Source of the DNA: Actinobacteria bacterium UBA5176
GTDB lineage: Bacteria > Actinomycetota > UBA4738
Length of the DNA stretch: 8,998 nt
Assembly (NCBI GenBank): GCA_002413305.1
Contig: DHWS01000096.1
Location: forward strand, 1-8,998
Reading direction: 5' to 3'
In this document: one piece after another, positions 1 to 8,998 of the stretch
Layout: every line of letters starts with the position of its first letter
Position numbering within the stretch: position 1 is the stretch's first letter
The notes under the pieces: model-generated
The model's database searches: none
What the model saw: only the letters and a program-made list of their open reading frames with translations
What the model was told of the DNA's origin: nothing
Position numbers and translations under genes: made by a program

Positions 1-337
1 TATTTCACAGACGCACCACTAGGTGTGCAGGCCGACGGCCGTTCGGTCACCACGGTCGAGGGCCTCATGCAAGGGCGGGGCGCTGCATCCGATCCAGGCC
101 GCGTTCAAGGAGGAGCACGGCCTGCAGTGCGGCTTCTGCACCCCCGGCATGATGCTGGTGGGTTCGGCGCTGCTCGAAGACAACCCGTCGCCCACCGACG
201 ACGAGGTCCGGTGGGCGATCTCCGGCAACATCTGCCGGTGCACGGGCTATATGAACATCGTGAAGGCGATCCAGGCCGCGGGGAGCGCGATGGCCGAACA
301 GCAGGCCGCCGAGTCCGTACCGGCCGCGGCGAGCTGA
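1..337 (+). CDS. coxS: Carbon monoxide dehydrogenase small subunit, [2Fe-2S] iron-sulfur protein, 5'-partial and frameshifted
   Basis: This is the C-terminal part of the small subunit that passes electrons from the molybdenum-copper centre in CoxL towards the FAD subunit CoxM. The 2Fe-2S binding domain is clear: CGFC (bases 128-139) followed by CRC (bases 233-241), the C-X2-C plus C-X-C set of molybdenum hydroxylase small subunits. The reading frame is broken. [14 protein letters not shown] lies in frame 1 (bases 25-66), whereas [11 protein letters not shown] and everything after it lie in frame 2. The spacer between them is one base longer than the family spacing, around bases 67-76. Bases 1-24 do not match the expected end of the N-terminal plant-type ferredoxin domain in any frame. 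This could be sequencing or assembly error at a contig end, or a real lesion. The gene ends 15 bases before coxL, consistent with the usual coxM-coxS-coxL order. Confidence 0.85.
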
Positions 338-343
338 GGGAGG
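338..343 (+). promoter_or_regulatory. Ribosome binding site of form I coxL
   Basis: The purine run GGGAGG directly follows the coxS stop codon and sits 9 bases before the ATG at 353. It supports that start and shows that coxL is translated from the coxS-coxL message. Confidence 0.65.
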
Positions 344-352
344 CACCGGGAG

Positions 353-2712
<2,360 letters not shown>

Positions 2713-2716
<4 letters not shown>

Positions 2717-3678
2717 CCCCCGACCTGTTCGACCTGGCCCGCGAGCTGCAGACCCGGGGGGAACCGTTCGCGTTCGCGACCGTGGTGTGGCGGCGGGCGC
2801 CGTCCTCCGGCCAGGTGGGCTCGCGGGCGATCATCACGGCCGACGGGTCGCTTCGCGGGTGGCTCTCGGGCGCCTGCGCGGAACCCGCCGTGATCGCCGA
2901 GGCGAAGAAGGCACTGGCCGAAGGTTCGCCCCGGCTCGTCTTCCTCGGCTCGCCCGAGGAGGTCGAGGCCCACCGTCGGGAAGGCATGGTGTCGGTCCCG
3001 ATCTCCTGCACCAGCGAGGGGGCGCTCGAGGTGTACGTCGAACCGGTCTTTCCGTCCCCGCACCTGGTCGTGATCGGCCGCTCGCCCGCGGTCGACGCGC
3101 TGGCGTCCATGGCGCTGGCGCTGGGCTGGCGGGCGGTGGTCGTGGACGACCAGGGATCGGCGGCCGACCACGCCGGTGTTGCCTCGGTCGTGACCACACC
3201 GGATTTCCTGGGCGCGGGCGTGGACGAGGGCTCGTTCGTCGTGGTCGCCACGCAGGGGCACTACGACGAGGAGGCCGTGGAGCAGGCGCTGGCCACGCCG
3301 GCCGCCTACATCGGGCTGGTGGCGTCCCGGAAGCGGGCCGACGGTGTCCTCACCTACCTCCGGGACAAGGGCGTTGGCGAGCTGTCGCGGGTCCGCGCCC
3401 CCGCGGGCCTGGACCTGGGCAGCGTGTCGAACCAGGAGATCGCCGTGGCCGTCCTGGCCGAGCTGGTCCAGCTTCGGGCATCCGGCCAGCTCGCCGGGAG
3501 GACGCCCCAGACGCCGACCTCGACGGTCCACGAGGCGCTCGACCCGGTGTGCGGGATGACCGTCATGGTGGCCACCGCCCGCTACCGCGCCACCCACGAG
3601 GGCCGGACCGTCTACTTCTGCTCCGCGGGGTGCCGCAAGAAGTTCGAAGAGGACCCGTCGGCGTACGCGGAGACGTGA
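2713..3678 (+). CDS. XdhC/CoxF-family molybdenum hydroxylase maturation protein with C-terminal YHS domain
   Basis: A 321-residue protein starting at a GTG that overlaps the coxL stop (GTGA), so translation is probably coupled. Residues about 1-75 form the XdhC/CoxI N-terminal domain (ATVVWRRAPSSGQVGSRA, then GWLSGACAEPAV with Cys55). Residues about 115-255 form the Rossmann-like XdhC C-terminal domain (HLVVIGRSPAVDALASMALA, YIGLVASRKRADGV, APAGLDLGSVSNQEIA). A short linker rich in Thr and Pro leads to a YHS domain (277-318) with DPVCGM and YFCSAGCRKKF, giving Cys280, Cys303 and Cys307. XdhC proteins bind molybdenum cofactor and help insert its terminal sulfur; in cox clusters the CoxF and CoxI relatives are maturation factors. 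YHS domains occur in metal-handling proteins, including copper ATPases. A role in the Mo-S-Cu centre is therefore plausible, but it is inference. It could equally be named CoxF or CoxI; the sequence alone does not decide this. Confidence 0.88.
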
Positions 3679-4307
3679 CCGACCCGCGCGAGGCGCTCGC
3701 CGAGCCAACTGAGTCCTTCGACCCCGCCGGCGCGGAACTCGATCCGTTTCCCCGGTTCCTCCGGTGGTGGGCGCTGGCCCGTGAGGCCTCCCCGTACGCC
3801 GACGCGATGACGCTGGCCACCGCCTCCGCTGCGGGCGTGCCGACAGCCCGGATGGTTCTGCTGCGCGGGTTCGACCCTCGCGGGTTCGTCTTCTTCACGA
3901 ACTCCGAGAGCGCGAAGGCCCGGGATCTGGACGAGAACCCGATGGCTGCGCTGGTGTTCGACTGGGCCGACCTGCACAGGCAGGTCCGGGCGACGGGTGC
4001 TGCGGAGCGCTTGGCGCGGGAAGAATCCGAGGCGTACTTCGCGCTCCGGCCTGTGGAGCACCGGTTGTCGACGTGGGCGTCGCCGCAGAGCCGGCCCATC
4101 GAGAACCGGGCGGCACTGGAGCGTCGGATCGAACAGGTCCGGCAGCGCTTCCCCGATACGGACGTCCCGCTCCCGCCGTTCTGGGGCGGGTATCGAGTGA
4201 CGCCCGAAACCTTCGAGTTCTGGCAGGGCCGGGAGCACCGTCTCCACGACCGCGTCCGGTATACTCGTGATGGCGAAGTTTGGCGGATCGAACGCCTCGC
4301 GCCGTGA
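3675..4307 (+). CDS. pdxH: Pyridoxamine 5'-phosphate oxidase (PdxH family), active-site variant
   Basis: A 210-residue FMN-dependent oxidase of the PNPOx family, the last step of PLP synthesis and salvage (PNP or PMP + O2 to PLP + H2O2). The GTG start overlaps the XdhC-YHS stop (GTGA). Family landmarks are RMVLLR (59-64), FFTNSESAKARDL (from 73), Gln103, Tyr121 and Arg125, Gln138-Ser139, VPLPPFWGGYRV, FWQG with Trp183, RLHDR (189-193) and the C-terminal RIERLAP. Against Escherichia coli PdxH as I remember it, numbering is offset by 8. Most FMN contacts and the substrate residues Tyr121, Arg125, Arg189 and His191 are kept. However, Lys72 is Arg64, Tyr82 is Phe74, Arg88 is Ala80 and Ser137 is His129. 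PdxH is the best call; a relative with a shifted substrate is possible. Its place at the end of a cox transcription unit is unusual. Confidence 0.87.
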   Translation: MTDPREALAEPTESFDPAGAELDPFPRFLRWWALAREASPYADAMTLATASAAGVPTARMVLLRGFDPRGFVFFTNSESAKARDLDENPMAALVFDWADLHRQVRATGAAERLAREESEAYFALRPVEHRLSTWASPQSRPIENRAALERRIEQVRQRFPDTDVPLPPFWGGYRVTPETFEFWQGREHRLHDRVRYTRDGEVWRIERLAP

Positions 4308-4318
4308 CTCAGCCGGCG
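4300..4318. terminator. Small GC hairpin at the pdxH/OsmC tail-to-tail junction
   Basis: CGCCG (4300-4304) and CGGCG (4314-4318) can pair around a 9-base loop that contains both stop codons. There is no T tract, so this is only a weak candidate for a bidirectional terminator. Part of the symmetry is trivial, because TGA facing TCA is always palindromic. Confidence 0.25.
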
Positions 4319-4728
4319 ACGATCCGGGTCGACGACAGATGGACGGCGGTTCCACCGCGAAGCGAGTTCGGTATCTCAGCGATCTGGTCGACGCGTTCGA
4401 CCAGGCGGCGCAGTTCCTCTTCGGAGGCGTCGCCCTGGATCTCGACGTCGTAGCGGATCGGGGTCGACACGGGCGAGTCGCCGGCATAGTCGCTGGACGC
4501 GGTCACCTGGACCCGCCGGAGCCGGATCCCCGCCCGGGCCGCTTCGCGGAACAGGTCGTTCGAGATGCAGCCGGCGACGGCCAGGTTGAGGAGCTGCCCG
4601 CCGTTGAAGCCCTGTCCGCCGCCACCGGCCTCCGCCGGCCGGTCCACGACGAGGGTGAACGCGCCCGCGGAGCCGAGCGCGGTGGTGCGGCCATCGACCG
4701 AGATGATCTCCACGTCATACGCACCCAT
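4309..4728 (-). CDS. OsmC-family protein, single-cysteine type
   Basis: A 139-residue OsmC/Ohr-superfamily protein. The fold signature is FNGGQLLNLAVAGCISNDL (41-59), the helix carrying the peroxidatic cysteine (Cys54), followed by AGIRLRRVQVTASSDY and the closing VHLSS strand. Classical OsmC and Ohr enzymes reduce organic hydroperoxides with two cysteines. Here Cys54 is the only cysteine, so the resolving residue is missing. An external thiol partner or a non-peroxidase role would be needed, as in the YhfA-like branch. The ATG at 4728 is chosen because GGAGG lies five bases upstream; the ATG four codons earlier would put that SD inside the gene. It is opposite in strand to its neighbours, ends one base from pdxH, and is divergent from the form II gene. 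The exact substrate is not readable. Confidence 0.85.
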   Translation of the reverse strand: MGAYDVEIISVDGRTTALGSAGAFTLVVDRPAEAGGGGQGFNGGQLLNLAVAGCISNDLFREAARAGIRLRRVQVTASSDYAGDSPVSTPIRYDVEIQGDASEEELRRLVERVDQIAEIPNSLRGGTAVHLSSTRIVAG

Positions 4729-4733
4729 GACAA

Positions 4734-4738
4734 CCTCC
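4734..4738 (-). promoter_or_regulatory. Ribosome binding site of the OsmC-family gene
   Basis: Read on the minus strand this is GGAGG, followed by TTGTC and then the ATG whose first base is 4728. The spacing of five bases decides the start in favour of MGAYDVEII over the upstream MEVV. Confidence 0.65.
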
Positions 4739-4832
4739 ATCGCTGATCCAGGCCGAAGTGTGCGACCGGGCTCGCCCTCGGTGCAAGGGCACGGACAACG
4801 ACGACCCTGGGAGCAACGATCCGGCACCCGGA

Positions 4833-4848
4833 CCTACCGTCGGGTAGG
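4833..4848. promoter_or_regulatory. Perfect hyphenated palindrome upstream of form II coxL, candidate operator
   Basis: CCTACC-gtcg-GGTAGG is a perfect 6-bp inverted repeat with a 4-base spacer, ending 13 bases before the ATG at 4862. It overlaps TAGGCT (4845-4850), which fits a -10 hexamer and would place the transcript start only a few bases before the ATG. That agrees with the lack of a properly spaced ribosome binding site there. The size and symmetry fit a dimeric repressor such as a TetR-type protein, but no regulator gene is present in the window. A small RNA hairpin is the alternative. Confidence 0.4.
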
Positions 4849-4861
4849 CTGTGCCTCCGTC

Positions 4862-7152
<2,291 letters not shown>

Positions 7153-7156
<4 letters not shown>

Positions 7157-7178
7157 GCGTTCGCGCGGACAGGCTCAG
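7153..7178. terminator. Inverted repeat spanning the stop codons of form II coxL and coxE
   Basis: CTGAGC (7153-7158) and GCTCAG (7173-7178) form a perfect 6-bp inverted repeat with a 14-base loop, each arm containing one of the two facing stop codons. Three of the six pairs follow automatically from TGA facing TCA. There is no T tract. A competing mini-hairpin GCG-TTCG-CGC lies at 7157-7166. It is a weak bidirectional terminator candidate. Confidence 0.25.
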
Positions 7179-8329
7179 GCGGCGGCGACGGCGGCCGCCA
7201 GGTCCTCCAGGCTCTCCAGGTTGTGGCCGGGCAGGAACACGTCGACGAAGGGAAGCGACGCGGCCATCCCCCGGGCCAGCGGCTCGTACCGAGGCGAACC
7301 CTTCAGCGGGTTGACCCACACCACCCGGTAGGCGAGGCGCGACAACCGTTCCATCTGGTGCGAGAGCACCGCGGGATCGCCGCGCTCGAGCCCGTCCGAA
7401 CACAGGACCACGATGCTTCCGCGGAGCGCGGTCCGCGAGCCCCACGCGTCGACCAGCTCCTTCAGCGACTCGCCGATCCGCGTCCCGCCCTCCCAGTCCA
7501 CGACCGCGGCGCCGACCTCGCGCATCGCGGCATCCACGTCGCGCGTCCGGACCGCCCGGGTGATCCGGGTGAGCCGGGTTCCGAAACAGAACACCTCCAC
7601 CCGGCGGCCGGTTCGCGCGGCAGCGTGGGCGAACTCGACCATCGGGCGGCTGTACGGTGCCATCGAACCGCTCACGTCCAGGACCAGCACGAGCGGCCGC
7701 CGGCGGAGCTTGCGGGCCTTCCACTGTCGGCGGAAGGGCTCGCCTTCGGTCCGGACCGCGCTGCGTAGCGTCCGTCGCAGGTCGAACCGTTCGTCGTCCC
7801 TGGACACCCCATACCGGCGGGACCGGCGCATCGGGACCGACACGGTCAGGCGGCGGACGGCGAGCAACATGGCCCGGCGCTCCTGGTCGGTGAGGTCGGC
7901 GAAGTCCTTCCGGCGGAGCAGTTCGACGTCGCTGGCCACCACGGGGATCGAGGATTCGCCCTCGGGCTCCTCGTCCGGCCGGGCGGTGAACCAGGTGATC
8001 GACGCAAGCGAGGTTCGAACCTCCGGGCCGACATCGTCGGGGCGTTCAGGGCCGGGGCCGGGGCCGGGCTCGGAGGCCGGGGCTTGGACGCCGCCGGTCC
8101 CGAAATACCGCTCGAACGCGGCGTCCAGCACGGCGAGGTCCTGCGGCCGGGAGACCAGGGACGCGCGGGCGGCGAGCCGCAGGTCGGTCCGGTCGAACGG
8201 GTCCAGGACGCCCGCGGCCCGGCAGAACGTCATCACCCGCCCCGTCCCGACGGGGAGGCCGAGCGCACGGAGATAGCGGCCGAACCCGACCAGCCGGGGA
8301 AGGGCCGGCTCGTCGGCGAGATCAGGCAT
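7175..8329 (-). CDS. coxE: CoxE-type VWA domain protein for CO dehydrogenase maturation
   Basis: A 384-residue VWA-containing CoxE protein. CoxE works with the AAA+ ATPase CoxD in maturing the Mo-S-Cu site of CO dehydrogenase, probably as a cytoplasmic adaptor. The N-terminal part (about 10-75, VGFGRYLRALGLPVGTGRV) is the family's helical region. A flexible Gly-Pro-rich linker follows (about 83-95). The VWA domain starts at about 212 and has a complete metal-ion-dependent adhesion site: DVSGS (218-222), Thr283 in GGTRIGESL and Asp312 in CSDGLERGD. The start ATG overlaps the coxD stop by 8 bp (ATGCCTGA), so the two are translationally coupled. There is no signal peptide or membrane segment. 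A short GGGGCC repeat in the DNA encodes the linker. CoxE is well supported by the motifs and by the adjacent coxD. Confidence 0.92.
   Translation of the reverse strand: MPDLADEPALPRLVGFGRYLRALGLPVGTGRVMTFCRAAGVLDPFDRTDLRLAARASLVSRPQDLAVLDAAFERYFGTGGVQAPASEPGPGPGPERPDDVGPEVRTSLASITWFTARPDEEPEGESSIPVVASDVELLRRKDFADLTDQERRAMLLAVRRLTVSVPMRRSRRYGVSRDDERFDLRRTLRSAVRTEGEPFRRQWKARKLRRRPLVLVLDVSGSMAPYSRPMVEFAHAAARTGRRVEVFCFGTRLTRITRAVRTRDVDAAMREVGAAVVDWEGGTRIGESLKELVDAWGSRTALRGSIVVLCSDGLERGDPAVLSHQMERLSRLAYRVVWVNPLKGSPRYEPLARGMAASLPFVDVFLPGHNLESLEDLAAAVAAA
8049..8068 (+). repeat. GGGGCC-type short tandem repeat inside coxE, G-quadruplex candidate
   Basis: Four G runs (8049-8051, 8054-8057, 8060-8063, 8066-8068) are separated by CC only, with a fifth run at 8079-8082. 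On the minus strand the repeat encodes the Gly-Pro linker of CoxE. The G-rich strand is the template strand for coxE. The repeat is directly visible; quadruplex formation is inferred from the spacing rule of four runs of three or more G. Confidence 0.5.
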
Positions 8330-8998
8330 CGGCGGCCCCGGCGACCTCGGATACCCGGGACAGCGCCAGTTCGAGGTCGTCGTGGTCCTTCAGGACGGCG
8401 CCCAGCGTCGCCTCCACCGCCTCGCCGTCCAGGGCCTGGACGCCGAGGAAGGCCAGCGCGTGTGCCCAGTCGATCGACTCGGCCACGCCGGGGCGCTTGG
8501 CCAGGTCCAGCGACCGGAGACGGGCGACCGCTTCGGCCACCTGGCGGCGAAGCGAGGCGGACACCTCGGGCGCCCGGATGCCGATGATCTCGACCTCGCG
8601 CTCCAGTGCCGGGTGATCGATCCAGTGATACAGGCACCGTCGCTTCAGCGCGTCGTGCAGCTCGCGGGTCCGGTTCGACGTGATGATCACGACGGGCGGC
8701 TCGGCCGCGGCGATCCGACCCACCTCCGGGATAGTGACGGCGAACTCCGACAGCACCTCCAGGAGGAACGCTTCGAACTCGTCGTCGGCCCGGTCCAGCT
8801 CGTCGACCAGCAGGACCGCCTGCGAGCCGGCACGGAGCGCCGCGAGCAGAGGGCGTTCGACCAGGAACTGCTGGCCGAACAGGTCGTCGACCGCGTGCGC
8901 CGGATCCGCCGAGGTCTGGAGCGCCCGGATGGCGATCAGCTGGCGCGCGTAGTTCCACTCGTACAGCGCCTGAGCCGCGTCGATGCCCTCGTAGCACT
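8322..8998 (-). CDS. coxD: CoxD-type MoxR-family AAA+ ATPase, 5'-partial
   Basis: The C-terminal 224 residues of a MoxR-family AAA+ ATPase. The N-terminus and Walker A loop lie beyond the right edge. Visible motifs in order are CYEGID followed by ALYEWNYARQL at the very edge, typical of CoxD. Then comes Walker B (VLLVDELDRADDEFEAFLLE, about 8760-8820), sensor 1 with the asparagine of IITSNRTREL (codon 8673-8675), and the arginine-containing segment ALKRRCLYHWIDHP. A C-terminal helical lid follows. CoxD is known to be needed for sulfuration of the molybdenum site of CO dehydrogenase. Its stop codon overlaps the coxE start by 8 bp, forming a coxDE unit on the strand opposite coxSL. The generic name MoxR ATPase is also correct; pairing with CoxE supports CoxD. 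Confidence 0.93.
   Translation of the reverse strand, partial: CYEGIDAAQALYEWNYARQLIAIRALQTSADPAHAVDDLFGQQFLVERPLLAALRAGSQAVLLVDELDRADDEFEAFLLEVLSEFAVTIPEVGRIAAAEPPVVIITSNRTRELHDALKRRCLYHWIDHPALEREVEIIGIRAPEVSASLRRQVAEAVARLRSLDLAKRPGVAESIDWAHALAFLGVQALDGEAVEATLGAVLKDHDDLELALSRVSEVAGAADA

Larger units (their letters stand above)
4729..4861. other. Divergent intergenic region between the OsmC gene and form II coxL
   Basis: This 133-bp gap is the longest gene-free stretch in the window and must contain the promoters of both divergent genes. On the minus side it holds the OsmC ribosome binding site. On the plus side it holds the palindrome at 4833-4848 and a TANNNT-like TAGGCT (4845-4850). I see no convincing TTGACA-type -35 element for either gene. 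Confidence 0.55.

Noticed and set aside
3541..3678. The YHS segment as a separate small gene
   Set aside because: It is in frame with XdhC, with no stop between, no good start codon or ribosome binding site, and a normal linker before it.
4729..4827. Longer starts for the OsmC-family protein, including ATG at 4740
   Set aside because: The ATG at 4728 has GGAGG at proper spacing, and the extra residues are Arg/Pro/Cys-rich and unlike the family.
4845..4850. TAGGCT as a firm promoter call for form II coxL
   Set aside because: It matches only the loose TANNNT rule and has no -35 partner, so it is mentioned with the palindrome but not listed as its own promoter.
4565..4861. An upstream in-frame extension of form II coxL adding 99 residues
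   Set aside because: This part is antisense to the OsmC gene and the intergenic region and has no family similarity; the known N-terminus starts at the ATG at 4862.

Overview
The window is a high-G+C stretch, by eye about two thirds or more, with strong G/C at third codon positions. It has GTG as well as ATG starts and tightly packed, overlapping genes. This style, together with the actinobacterial look of the CO dehydrogenase proteins, suggests an actinomycete-type soil or environmental bacterium. A Chloroflexota-like host is not excluded. The ragged first ~75 bases look like the end of a draft contig.

The region is an aerobic carbon monoxide dehydrogenase (cox) locus. Left block, plus strand: the 3' part of coxS (the [2Fe-2S] small subunit, with an apparent frameshift), then coxL (787 aa), whose active-site motif AYRCSFR marks it as form I, the class that contains the known CO dehydrogenases. 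Next come a GTGA-overlapping XdhC/CoxF-type maturation protein with a C-terminal YHS metal-binding domain, and a second GTGA-overlapping gene, a pdxH-type flavin oxidase. The four look like one transcriptional unit. A coxM gene would be expected just upstream of the window.

Middle: a small single-cysteine OsmC-family gene on the minus strand ends one base from pdxH. It is separated by a 133-bp divergent intergenic region from a second, form II CoxL-type molybdenum hydroxylase large subunit (764 aa, AYRGAGR motif) on the plus strand. That region holds the perfect hyphenated palindrome CCTACC-gtcg-GGTAGG close to the form II start codon. It is the best regulatory candidate in the window.

Right block, minus strand: coxD (MoxR-type AAA+ ATPase, 5' end outside the window) and coxE (VWA protein with a complete MIDAS) overlap by 8 bp and run convergently towards the form II gene. 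CoxD and CoxE are the known ATPase/VWA pair for post-translational assembly of the molybdenum-copper centre. The window therefore combines a catalytic form I subunit, its maturation factors (XdhC-YHS, CoxD, CoxE), a second paralogous large subunit, and two less expected passengers (PdxH-like and OsmC-like). No RNA genes, mobile elements or CRISPR arrays were seen, and no gene-free stretch exceeds about 135 bp.
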